A stretch of DNA of 64,000 nt from Hamadaea sp013361475 (GTDB taxonomy: Bacteria; Actinomycetota; Actinomycetes; Mycobacteriales; Micromonosporaceae), in the NCBI RefSeq assembly GCF_040654195.1, contig NZ_JBFAHM010000003.1, forward strand, positions 186,001 to 250,000. The letters run 5' to 3'. Made by a program: the position numbers and the translations under genes. Shown one piece after another: positions 7,152-16,900 of this stretch. Within the stretch, counting starts at the first letter, position 1, and each line of letters begins with the position of its first letter. A model generated the notes under the pieces. It did not search any database, was not told where the DNA came from, and saw only the letters and a program-made list of their open reading frames with translations.

Positions 7152-9302
7152 ATGGGCAGATCCGGTCACGGAAAGCAGTCCGCGCGGGTGGCGCTGCTGG
7201 CTGCCGCCGCGGTGACGGCGGCGGCCGCGATCGGGGTGGTCGGGGGCCGAGTGTCGGACCGGCCCCGCATCGTGCCGGTCGCAGAGGACGTCTCAGTCCG
7301 CGACTTCGCGCCGGTCTCGCTCGACACCCCGCAACCCGAAAGCGTGGACCTGCTGGCGGCGGGCGGGTGGGACGGCGGGGCCGCCGTCAGCTACCTCAAG
7401 TTCCGCGTCGACCTGCCGTCCGGAGCGCCGCCCGCCCACGCCGAACTCTGGCTGGCCCGGCACAGCGGACGCCTGCCGGGAGTCGTCGAACTCAGCGTCG
7501 TGCCGTGGGCGGACTGGCAGGCGAGCCGGCTCGACGCGCGGTCCGCGCCCCGGCTCGGCAAGGTGGTCGGCTCCGTGTTCCCCACCGGCTTCGAGGCCGC
7601 GGTCCACTTCGACGTCACGAGCGTCCTCCGCTCCTCCGGCGAGTACGCGTTCGCGGTGACCGCCCCGACGAGCGACGCGATCGGCGTATTCGACGCCCAG
7701 GAGAGCCGCGCGAACCGGCCGCCGACGCTGACTCTGCAATGGAGCACGGGACCACGTCCGTCGGCGAGCCCGCTGAAACGGCTGCCCGGCTCGCTGATCG
7801 TCGCGCCGCCGAGCACCGCCCTGCGCTACCTGCAACTGCCGGGCTGGTTGCCGGCGGAGGCCGCGCCCTACTGGCAGCCGTCCACCGGCGACGGTGCGTA
7901 CGCCACCGCGAGCGCGACCGAGGAGCCGTCGCCGCCTCCGCCGCCCTCGCCGACTCCAGGTGAGCCGACGGTCTCCCCGATTCCGGCGGCCAGCCCGTCC
8001 GAAAGTCCAGCTCCCAGTCTGTCCGACAGCCCGTCGGACGCACCGTCGGACAGCCCGTCGGCGTCGCCGGTGGAACCGTCGCCTTCGGACTCGCCGTCGC
8101 CGTCCGACACGCCGCCGCCCTCGGTGTCGCCGACGGTGACCGGTTCGCCGTCGGACTCGGCCAGTCCGTCTGTCACGCCGAGCTCTTCGGTGTCCCCCAG
8201 CCCGTCAGTGTCGCCCAGCCCGTCGGATTCGCTGAGCCCGTCCCCGAGTGCGTCGGCGTCCCCGAGTCGGCCGGGGTCACCGAGCCCGAGCGGCAGTACG
8301 CCGTCCGAACCCGACTGCCGCCTCGGTGCGTTGGGCGTACCGGACTGTGGGGTGCTCTGGGGAGTGGCGCCGGGGGCACACACTTCGGTCAGCCGGGCCA
8401 CCGCCCTGCGTACCTTCGAGAACCTCACCCAGCGGCCGCAGGCGGTCTATCACGCGTACCACCGGGGGGACCAGATGTTCCCCACGGCCGAGGAGATCAG
8501 CCTGGCCCGAGATCCGCGCAGCCCGCGGATGCTGATGCTGAACTGGAAGCCGGTGAAGGCGACCTGGCGCGAGATCGCGAACGGCGACCCCTGGGCCGAC
8601 GATTACCTGGACCGGCTGGCCGCCCACATCAAGACGGCCTACCCGGAGCCCTTCTTCTTCACCATGCACCACGAGCCCGAGGACGACGTACGCGCGAATC
8701 CGCTGCTCGGGATGACCGCGCGAGACTATGCGGCGGCGTTCCGGCACGTCGTGCAGCGACTGCGGGCCGAAGGCGTGACGAACCTGATCTCGGTCGTCTG
8801 CTACATGGCTTACATCCCCTGGAACACCAAGTCCTGGTTCCCGGATCTCTATCCGGGCGACGACGTCGTGGACTGGGTCGCCTGGGACGCGTACGCCTAT
8901 AGCGATCCCGGGTACGGCTACGGCGACTTCGCCGAGATGATGAACCGACGGTCGAGCACCCACCCGGACTGGCCCGGCTTCTACTCCTGGGCGGCCAAGC
9001 AGTTCCCGAACAAGCCGCTGATGGTGGCCGAGTGGGGGCTCTGGTACTCGCCGGTCAATCGCGGGCACCCGGCCGACTTCTTCCGCAGCGTCGGGCGGCA
9101 GATCGACCTGTTCCCCCGGGTCAAGGCGCTGATCTACTTCGAGACGCCGAGCAACCAGGTCGGGCGGGACTCCCGGGTGCACGTGACGGCGGAAGGCCTG
9201 GCGGCCTACCGAGAGCTGGGCCGACTGCCGGTCTTCCGGGTCGAGCCGCAGGTCGAGTCCCAGCGGCCGAGCCCGACGGCGGTCAGGACTCCGGGAGGCT
9301 GA
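7152..9302 (+). CDS. Secreted GH26-like glycoside hydrolase with an N-terminal beta-sandwich domain and a Ser/Pro linker
   Basis: A 716-residue protein. An N-terminal signal or anchor helix (about residues 9-30, VALLAAAAVTAAAAIGVVGG) is followed by a beta-rich DNRLRE/CBM-like domain (about 40-225). Next comes a long low-complexity Pro/Ser/Asp linker (about 250-390) and a C-terminal TIM-barrel-like domain. The latter has GH26-like motifs: HHEPE with a candidate acid/base Glu at about 508, and VAEWGLW with a candidate nucleophile Glu at about 627. The substrate is probably a beta-mannan-like or related exopolymer, possibly the polymer made by the divergent operon, which it could trim or release. 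The ATG is chosen for its GGAGG site. The 3' end overlaps the convergent sat/cysC gene by 20 bp. Confidence 0.8.
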   Translation: MGRSGHGKQSARVALLAAAAVTAAAAIGVVGGRVSDRPRIVPVAEDVSVRDFAPVSLDTPQPESVDLLAAGGWDGGAAVSYLKFRVDLPSGAPPAHAELWLARHSGRLPGVVELSVVPWADWQASRLDARSAPRLGKVVGSVFPTGFEAAVHFDVTSVLRSSGEYAFAVTAPTSDAIGVFDAQESRANRPPTLTLQWSTGPRPSASPLKRLPGSLIVAPPSTALRYLQLPGWLPAEAAPYWQPSTGDGAYATASATEEPSPPPPPSPTPGEPTVSPIPAASPSESPAPSLSDSPSDAPSDSPSASPVEPSPSDSPSPSDTPPPSVSPTVTGSPSDSASPSVTPSSSVSPSPSVSPSPSDSLSPSPSASASPSRPGSPSPSGSTPSEPDCRLGALGVPDCGVLWGVAPGAHTSVSRATALRTFENLTQRPQAVYHAYHRGDQMFPTAEEISLARDPRSPRMLMLNWKPVKATWREIANGDPWADDYLDRLAAHIKTAYPEPFFFTMHHEPEDDVRANPLLGMTARDYAAAFRHVVQRLRAEGVTNLISVVCYMAYIPWNTKSWFPDLYPGDDVVDWVAWDAYAYSDPGYGYGDFAEMMNRRSSTHPDWPGFYSWAAKQFPNKPLMVAEWGLWYSPVNRGHPADFFRSVGRQIDLFPRVKALIYFETPSNQVGRDSRVHVTAEGLAAYRELGRLPVFRVEPQVESQRPSPTAVRTPGG

Positions 9303-10788
9303 TCCAGCCGCCGTTGACGAGGTAGTCGAGGACCTCGTCGACGGCGTCCTCGACCGTGCCCTGACTGGTGTCGATGGTCAGCTCCGCGTCGGTGGGCGCC
9401 TCGTACGGGTCGTCGACGCCGGTCATGCCGCGGATCAGACCGGCCCGGGCCTTGGCGTACAGGCCCTTTCGGTCGCGCTTCTCGCAGACTTCCAGCGGGG
9501 TCGCGACGTGGACGAGGATGAAGTCCGCCCCGGCGGTGCGGGCCATCGCCCGGGCGCCCGCGCGGGCCGCGGCGTAGGGTGCGATCGGGCAGGCGATGGC
9601 GACCCCGCCGTGCCGGGCGACCTCGGCCGCGACGAACCCGATCCGGCGGATGTTCAGGTCCCGGTCGTCCTTGCCGAAGCCGAGGCCCTTGCTCAGCTCC
9701 CGGCGTACGACGTCGCCGTCGAGCATGGTGATGCTGCGCTCGCCCTCCTCGCGGAGCACTTCGGCCACCCCGTGCGCCACAGTGGACTTCCCGGAGCCGG
9801 ACAGGCCGGTGAAGAAGAGGACCAGACCCCGCTGTCGACGGGGCGGCCGGGCCTTGGCCAGCTCCCGGGCGACCCCCGGCGGGGTGTGCCACTCGGGCAG
9901 CGTCTCGCCGTCGTCGAGCAGCTGGGCGATCTCGTCCGGGGTCAGCGGCAGCCGGGCGAACCGCGGGTTCACGTCGTTGGCGTCCCGCCACTGCCCGTCC
10001 CGCGTGTCGTACGCGAGTGAGCGCGGCACGAGGACGCGGGGACCCCGGCCGGCGATGGTCTCGGCGGTGGACAGCAGGTGGGTGACCCCGTACGCCGCGG
10101 CGACCCGAGCCCGCAGCGCGCCGTCGGCGAACTGGTCCTCACGCCGATGCAGCGGGATGGCGACGACCAGCGGGTCCGGCAGGCGCTCCGCCGCCGCGAG
10201 TACGCACCGCAGCAGCGCATGCTGCTCCAGCCCGTCCGGGCCCGGCTCGGCCACCGGCACCAGCAGCACGATCTGCGCGCTGAGCTGCCGGGCCGTGTGC
10301 AGCAGCTGGGCCAGTTGGGGCCGGTGCAGCGGGCGGTCGGCGTAGAAGCCGAGGACCCTTCCGGCCTGGAGGTGATGGCGAGCTTCGGCGGCGGACAGCC
10401 GATAGCGGTGGAACGGCAGCCCGCCGTCGCCGTACGCGCGTACCGCCCCGGCCAGGTGGCTGTGCCCCGGTCGGCGGGCAGGCCACCGCTCGGCGATGTG
10501 CAGCGCACCGATCGGCGCGCCCTCCGGGTCGGTCAGCACGACCGCCTTCGCCTCGGGGCGTACCGCCGCGTCCGGGACGACGAGCGTGATCACCGGCCAC
10601 ACCCCGTCCTGGGGCAGCCGCCCGTGCTGCTCGACCGCGGCGCAGTCGGACCGGCTCATGAACCCGTCCAACGGTGCGTACGCCCCGGCGAGCAGCATCT
10701 GCAGATCGGCGAGTTCGACCGGTTCGGGCGTGTGGGCGGGCGCGCCGGCCAGATCCTCATCGGTGAGGGCCCACTCGAACCGGTCCAC
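9283..10788 (-). CDS. cysC: Adenylylsulfate kinase fused to a degenerate ATP-sulfurylase-like domain
   Basis: A 501-residue fusion. The C-terminal APS kinase domain (about 320-495) is well conserved: P-loop GLSGSGKST at 328, DGDVVRREL, LGFGKDDRDLNIRRIGF and PLEVCEKRDRKGLYAKAR. It makes PAPS from APS and ATP. The N-terminal two thirds align in order with ATP sulfurylase. However, the QxRNPxHxxH active site reads YADRPLHRPQ and the GRDHAG motif is replaced by STAETIAG, so sulfurylase activity is doubtful. The start is GTG 10788 behind AGGAGG. It lies next to the polysaccharide locus that encodes a sulfotransferase, so its PAPS may feed polymer sulfation rather than cysteine synthesis. Confidence 0.85.
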   Translation of the reverse strand: MDRFEWALTDEDLAGAPAHTPEPVELADLQMLLAGAYAPLDGFMSRSDCAAVEQHGRLPQDGVWPVITLVVPDAAVRPEAKAVVLTDPEGAPIGALHIAERWPARRPGHSHLAGAVRAYGDGGLPFHRYRLSAAEARHHLQAGRVLGFYADRPLHRPQLAQLLHTARQLSAQIVLLVPVAEPGPDGLEQHALLRCVLAAAERLPDPLVVAIPLHRREDQFADGALRARVAAAYGVTHLLSTAETIAGRGPRVLVPRSLAYDTRDGQWRDANDVNPRFARLPLTPDEIAQLLDDGETLPEWHTPPGVARELAKARPPRRQRGLVLFFTGLSGSGKSTVAHGVAEVLREEGERSITMLDGDVVRRELSKGLGFGKDDRDLNIRRIGFVAAEVARHGGVAIACPIAPYAAARAGARAMARTAGADFILVHVATPLEVCEKRDRKGLYAKARAGLIRGMTGVDDPYEAPTDAELTIDTSQGTVEDAVDEVLDYLVNGGWISLPES

Positions 10789-10865
10789 GTCGCCTCCTGT
10801 CGTGCTCGTATCGAGATGACTAGTGTGCCAGCTCGACCGTGGCGCTGCGATCGGGCCAGCCGGTG

Positions 10866-13646
10866 TCAGCCGGTATTGCGGAGACCGGCGGCGATGCCGT
10901 TGACCGTGGTGAGCAGTGCCCGCTCCAGCGTCGGATCGGTGCTCGGCGCGCGTCCGCCGCCGGGCGTGGCGGACGACCTGGTCCCGGTGTCGCGGTACTG
11001 GCGCAACAGCGCCACCTGAAGGTGGTGCAACGGCTCCAGATAGGTGTCGCGGACGGCCAGCGTCCGGGCCAGCACCGGCTGGGCCTCCAGAACCTGCGTC
11101 TCGCCGGTGATCGCCAGGACCTCCTCGACGGTACGCGCGTACTCGGCCTCGATCTTGCCGAAGATGTGGTGCAGCCGCTCCGGCACCAGCGTCGCGACGT
11201 AGCTGCGCGCGATCGTCAGATCGGTCTTGGTCAGCATCATCTCCACATTGGAGAGGAAGGTCCGGAAGAAGTGCCACCGGGAATGCGCGTCGGTGAGGGT
11301 GTCGAACAGCCCGGCCTCCCGGGCGGCTCGCAGGCCGCTGCCGACGCCGTACCAGCCGGGGACGATCTGGCGCGACTGCGTCCAGCCGAACACCCACGGG
11401 ATGGCCCGTAGGCCGCTGAGCCCCGCGCCGGAGTCCGGCCGCTTGGCCGGGCGGGAGCCGATGTTGAGCGCGCCCAGCAGCTCAGTCGGGGTGGCTGCCC
11501 AGAAGTACTCCGGCAGCAGCGGGTCCTCGACGAGATCCCGGTACGCCCGGAAGGCCGCGTCGGAGACGGCGTCCATCGCAGCGTCCCAGCGGGCCAGGTC
11601 TTCCTGCGGCTGCCGGGGTGCGGTGTGCAGCAGCGTCGCCTGCAACACGGCGGCCACGGTGAGCTCCAGGTTCTCCCGGGCCAACGCGGGCAGCGTGTAC
11701 TTGTCGGAGATGACCTCGCCCTGCTCGGTCACCTTGATCGCGCCGTCGAGCGTCCCGTACGGCTGGGCCAGGATCGCCTCGTGGGTCGGGCCGCCCCCTC
11801 GGCCGACCGTGCCGCCCCGGCCGTGGAACAGCCGCAGGCGTACGCCGTGCCGGGCGGCCACGTCCCGCAGGTCGCGCTGCGCCCGGTGGATGCCCCACTG
11901 GCTGGTGGTGATCCCGGCCTCCTTGTTGGAGTCGGAGTAGCCGAGCATCACCTCCTGCACGTCGCCCCGGGCGCGCACAACCGCCCGGTACGCCGGCAGC
12001 CGCAGCAGTTCGTCGAGGAGCTGCCCGCCGGCCGACAGTTCGGCCGGGGTCTCCAGCAGCGGCACGAGCCCGATCCGGGCCTTGGCGTTGTGCGGATCGA
12101 TCAGGCCGGCCTCGCGGGCCAGGACGGCGGCGGCGAGCACGTCGTCGACGCCCTGTGTCATCGAGATGATGTAGGACTCGATGACTTCCGGCCCGAACCG
12201 CTCCTGCGCGTCCCGGATGGTGCTGAAGACGTCGAACGTCTTGCGCGACCGGTCGCTCAGCGGGGTGTCGGCATGCGACAGCGGGCGGCGGCTCTCCAGC
12301 TCCCGGGCCAGCAACCCCGTCCGCTCCTCGCGGGACAGTGCGGCGTAGTCGGTGACCTCGCCGACGCTGGCGTAGAGCTGGGCGAGCACCGCGTGGTGCG
12401 CCTCGGCGTGTTCGCGCACGTCCATGGTGGCCAGCCGGAGCCCGAATGCGCTCACCCGGCGGATGATGCTGGCCAGGGTGCCGGTCGCGGTCAGCTGCCC
12501 GGCGTTGCGTGCGAGCGAGGCCCGGAGCAGCTCCAGGTCGGCGATCAGCCCGGACGAGCCGAGGTAGTCGCGCCCGTGGACGTGCGGCGTGCCCTTGGCC
12601 AGGCGCTGCCGGGTGTTGGCGAGCTTGGCCTTGATGGCGCGCGCCTTCAGGCGGTACGGCTCCTCGGCGTTGACCCGGCGGAACCGGGCGTCCACCTCCG
12701 GCAGCGCGTCGAGATCCTGGGCGAGGCTGGCCGACAGGTCCAGCGACACCGTACGCAGCCGCCGGGACACGCTGATCTCATTGATCAGCTCGTCCATCGC
12801 CTCCTCGGTGGCCTGGATGCCGTGCTCGTGCTGGATGATCAGCACGTCCCGGGTGACCGCCGGAGTCACGAACGGGTTGCCGTCCCGGTCGCCGCCGATC
12901 CAGGTCCCGAAGGTGAGCGGCTGACCGTTCGGCGCGCTCTCCACGCCCAGCGATCGCAGCGTCTCGGCGAGATCGTCGAGCACCTGCGGGGCGGCGTCGG
13001 CGTACAGGTCGCGCAGGTAGTAGACGGCGTTGCGGGCCTCGTCGGTCGGGTCGGGCCGGTCGAGCCGCAGCTCGTCGGTCTGCCACAGGAGGTCCAGCAG
13101 CTCGGCCAGGCGGCGGTCGGTCTTCTGGGTCACGTCGCCCCCGAAGAGCATCGCCTCGGCCGCCTCGTGGTCCAGCTCGTCGGCGATGCTGCGCAGCTTG
13201 GTCAGGATCGACCGCCGGGCCGCCTCGGTGGGGTGAGCGGTGAAGACGGGGCGTACGGCGAGCCGGCGGGCGGCGGCGGCGATCTCGGCGGTCGGCACCT
13301 TCCGCTCGGCGATCATGGCGCCGGCCCGGTCGAGCCAGCCGCCGTGCTTGGCGCGCTCCCGGCGCAGCTCCCGCGCCCGGTGCACCTGTTCGGTGACGTT
13401 GGCCAGGTGGAAGTAGGTCGAGAACGCGCGGGCGAGCTTCGTCCCGGTCGCGACGTCCAGCGCGGCCAGTTTGGCGGCGGCCGCTTCCGGATCGGAGCGG
13501 ACCAGGGCGCGGACGTCCTCGACGAGGTCGAGGAGCGCCTGGCCCTCCTGGCGGGTCAGGGTCTGGCCGAGTAGGGTGCCGAGGCGTCGGATGTCAGCGC
13601 GCAGCGCTGCGTCGTCCTCATCAATCGGGTGTCGAGCTTCGCTCAC
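10866..13646 (-). CDS. ppc: Phosphoenolpyruvate carboxylase
   Basis: A 926-residue enzyme that carboxylates PEP to oxaloacetate to refill the TCA cycle. The catalytic motif VFTAHPTEA places the active-site histidine at about residue 138, as in E. coli. The glycine-rich FHGRGGTVGRGGGPTHEA loop, VMLGYSDSNKEAGI and KVTEQGEVISDKY are all present, and the C-terminus ends RNTG, close to the canonical QNTG that reaches the active site. The length is normal for the family. The start is GTG 13646 with GGAAGGAA upstream. It is divergent from mfd. Confidence 0.97.
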   Translation of the reverse strand: MSEARHPIDEDDAALRADIRRLGTLLGQTLTRQEGQALLDLVEDVRALVRSDPEAAAAKLAALDVATGTKLARAFSTYFHLANVTEQVHRARELRRERAKHGGWLDRAGAMIAERKVPTAEIAAAARRLAVRPVFTAHPTEAARRSILTKLRSIADELDHEAAEAMLFGGDVTQKTDRRLAELLDLLWQTDELRLDRPDPTDEARNAVYYLRDLYADAAPQVLDDLAETLRSLGVESAPNGQPLTFGTWIGGDRDGNPFVTPAVTRDVLIIQHEHGIQATEEAMDELINEISVSRRLRTVSLDLSASLAQDLDALPEVDARFRRVNAEEPYRLKARAIKAKLANTRQRLAKGTPHVHGRDYLGSSGLIADLELLRASLARNAGQLTATGTLASIIRRVSAFGLRLATMDVREHAEAHHAVLAQLYASVGEVTDYAALSREERTGLLARELESRRPLSHADTPLSDRSRKTFDVFSTIRDAQERFGPEVIESYIISMTQGVDDVLAAAVLAREAGLIDPHNAKARIGLVPLLETPAELSAGGQLLDELLRLPAYRAVVRARGDVQEVMLGYSDSNKEAGITTSQWGIHRAQRDLRDVAARHGVRLRLFHGRGGTVGRGGGPTHEAILAQPYGTLDGAIKVTEQGEVISDKYTLPALARENLELTVAAVLQATLLHTAPRQPQEDLARWDAAMDAVSDAAFRAYRDLVEDPLLPEYFWAATPTELLGALNIGSRPAKRPDSGAGLSGLRAIPWVFGWTQSRQIVPGWYGVGSGLRAAREAGLFDTLTDAHSRWHFFRTFLSNVEMMLTKTDLTIARSYVATLVPERLHHIFGKIEAEYARTVEEVLAITGETQVLEAQPVLARTLAVRDTYLEPLHHLQVALLRQYRDTGTRSSATPGGGRAPSTDPTLERALLTTVNGIAAGLRNTG

Positions 13647-13904
13647 CGCGGTTCCTTCCAGGGTGCTGCCGCGCCGGCGCGAGGAGATCGCATGCCGTCC
13701 CCGCAGCGCGCGCCTGAGAAACGGACGCCGCTGTCCTGGCCCGCATGTTACCTGCCCGACATGTGTCCGGGCGCTGTGACGCCGCTCTCGGACTCGCTTG
13801 TCGGCCGGTGAATGTAGGCTGGTGGCCGAGCGTTTACCCCCCACCCGTTGCGGGCGGGGGGCTAGTCGGCGTGGCCGTGTCTTGCCGCGCATAAGGGGGA
13901 CATC
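13647..13904. promoter_or_regulatory. Divergent ppc-mfd intergenic region with a GC hairpin
   Basis: A 258-bp spacer. A hairpin with arms 13837-13847 (CCCCCCACCCG) and 13851-13861 and a 3-base loop lies in the presumed mfd leader. A TAGGCT word at 13815-13820 could be a -10 element for mfd. Transcription from there would carry the hairpin about 40 bases before the AAGGGGGA Shine-Dalgarno. Confidence 0.4.
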
Positions 13905-16900
13905 GTGAGGCTGGTCGGTCTGCTGGAGGCGGCACTCGCCGACCCCGCCCTCGCCCGCGCCGCCGAGCTGGCCCGCGGGGCCGAGGACGTCGACGTCACC
14001 GCGCCGGCGGCGCTGCGGCCGTTCCTCGCGGCCGCGGCCGCCCGCGCCAAGTCGGTCCTCGCCGTCACGGCGACCAGCCGCGAGGCGGACGATCTGGCCG
14101 AGGCGCTGTCCTCGTTCCTGCCGCCGGATCAGGTCGCGGCCTATCCGAGCTGGGAGACCCTGCCGCATGAGCGGCTGTCGCCTCGGTCGGACACGGTCGG
14201 CCGCCGGCTCTCGGTGCTGCGCCGGCTGGCCCATCCGGAGCTGGAGGGCCCGCTGCGCGTCGTCGTGGCACCGGTACGCAGTCTGCTCCAGCCGCAGCTG
14301 AAGGGCCTCGGCGACCTGATGCCGGTGGAGCTGTCCCCGGGGACGAGCGCCGACTTGGAGGAGGTCGCGCATCGGCTGAGCGACCTCGCGTACGCCCGGG
14401 TCGATCTGGTGACCAAGCGAGGTGAGTTCGCCGTCCGGGGTGGTCTGCTCGACGTCTTCCCGCCGACCGAGGAGCACCCGCTGCGGGTGGAGTTCTGGGG
14501 CGACGACGTCGAGGAGATCCGTTCCTTCGCCGTCGCCGACCAGCGCACGATCGAGCCGGTGGACCGGCTGGTCGCGGTGCCGTGCCGGGAACTGCTGCTG
14601 ACGCCGGAGGTCCGGGGGCGCGCCGAGGCGCTGCTCGCCGAACATCCCGAGCTGGCCGAGATCCTGGAGAAGCTGGCCGAGGGCATTCCCGTCGAGGGGA
14701 TGGAGTCGCTGGCCCCGGCGCTGGCCGGCGAGCACAGCATGGAGCTGCTCGTCGACTGCCTGCCCGGCGAGACCGTCGTCCTGTTGTGCGATCCCGAACG
14801 CATCCGCACCCGGGCGCACGACCTTGTGCGTACCAGCGATGAGTTCCGGCTCGCGGCGTGGGACGCGATCGCGCAGTCGGGCGCGGGCAAGGCGCCGATC
14901 GACACCGGCGACGCCGCCTTCAAGACGCTCGCCGAGGTACGCGGAGCCGCGCTGAGCCGCGGCCAGTCGTGGTGGTCGATCGCGCCGTTCGGGCTGGACT
15001 CGGGCGAGCCGGCCCGGGACGAGACCCCGTGGCTCGACGTGCCCGAGACGGTGTCGGTCAGCGACGACACCACGACGCTGCTGACCCTGGGCGGGCAGGC
15101 CGCGCCGCTGTATCACGGCGACACCGCCCGGCTGCTCGACGACCTGACCGGCTGGCTGCGCGACGGCTGGCGGGTGGCGCTGGTCTTCGAGGGCCACGGT
15201 CCGGCCCAGCGCGCCGCCGAGGTGCTGCGCGACGCGGGCGTCGGCGCGCATCTCTCCGACGCGGCCGGCCTGGCCGCCGGCGAACTGCTCATCACCACCG
15301 GCCCGCTGACGAGTGGCCTGATCGACGAGACCGCTCAGCTGGCGATCGTCACCGGGACCGACATCTCCGGCGGCCGGGGAGCGTCCACGAAGGACATGCG
15401 CAAGATGCCGTCCCGGCGGCGCAACACGATCGACCCGCTGGAGCTGCGGGCGGGCGACTACGTCGTGCACGAGCAGCACGGCATCGGCCGCTACGTCGAG
15501 CTGGTGCAGCGGCAGGTCAACGGGGCGGAGCGGGAATACCTGGTCATCGAGTACGCCCCGGCCAAGCGAGGTCAGCCGGGCGACCGGCTCTTCGTTCCGA
15601 CCGACGCCCTCGACCAGCTGTCGCGCTATGTCGGCGGGGAACAGCCGACGTTGCACAAGATGGGCGGCTCGGACTGGCAGAAGGCCAAGGCGCGGGCGCG
15701 AAAGGCGGTTCGGGAGATCGCCGCCCAGCTCATCCAGCTGTACGCGGCGCGGCAGAGCGCCAAGGGACACGCGTTCGGTCTGGACACCCCGTGGCAGCGG
15801 GAGCTGGAGGACGCCTTCCCCTACACCGAGACGCCAGACCAGCTCGCCGCGATCGAGGAGGTCAAGGGCGACATGGAGAAGCCGGTGCCGATGGACCGGC
15901 TGATCTGTGGCGACGTCGGCTACGGCAAGACCGAGATCGCCGTACGCGCGGCGTTCAAGGCGGTGCAGGACGGCAAGCAGGTCGCCGTCCTCGTCCCGAC
16001 GACGCTGCTCGCCCAGCAGCACTTCAACACCTTCTCCGAGCGGATGGCCCAGTTCCCGGTGCAGATCCGGCAGCTGTCGCGGTTCCAGACCCCGTCGGAG
16101 TCCACCCGCACGATCGAGATGGCGTCGGAGGGCAGCGCCGACATCGTCATCGGCACGCACCGGCTGCTGCAGCAGGCCACCCGATTCAAGCAGCTCGGGC
16201 TCGTCGTGGTGGACGAGGAGCAGCGGTTCGGGGTGGAGCACAAGGAACACCTCAAGTCGCTGCGGACCAATGTGGACGTTCTGACCATGTCGGCCACGCC
16301 GATTCCGCGTACGCTCGAAATGGCGATCACCGGAATCCGGGAGATGTCGACCATCGCCACCCCGCCGGAGGAGCGTCATCCCGTTCTGACCTATGTCGGG
16401 GCGTACGACGACAAGCAGGTCGCCGCCGCGATCCACCGGGAGCTGCTCCGCGACGGTCAGGTCTTCTACCTGCACAACCGGGTCGAGTCGATCGACAAGG
16501 CGGCCCGGCGACTCAGGGAACTCGTGCCCGACGCCCGCGTCGTCACCGCACACGGTCAGATGGGCGAGGAAGCCCTCGAAAAGGTGATGATCGGCTTCTG
16601 GGAGAAGGAGTACGACGTCCTCGTCGCCACGACGATCATCGAATCCGGCATCGACATCCCCAACGCCAACACCCTGATCCTCGAACGGGCCGACCTGCTC
16701 GGGCTGGCCCAGTTGCACCAGATCCGGGGTCGCGTGGGCCGTGGCCGGGAGCGGGCGTACGCGTACTTCCTGTATCCGCCGGAGAAGCCGCTGACCGAGC
16801 ACGCCCACGAGCGACTGGCGACCATCGCCCAGCACACCGAGCTGGGCGCGGGCATGTACGTCGCGATGAAGGACCTGGAGATCCGGGGCGCGGGCAACCT

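Noticed and set aside
7900..8330. Possible tandem repeat DNA in the Ser/Pro/Asp linker
   Set aside because: The repeats are irregular at DNA level (mixed SPSD, SPSV, PSES). It is low-complexity protein sequence, not a defined repeat array.
9283..9302. Functional meaning of 20-bp convergent overlaps (also at 57036-57055)
   Set aside because: Both overlaps are 20 bp, but short convergent overlaps are common in dense GC-rich genomes. No shared sequence supports a mechanism.
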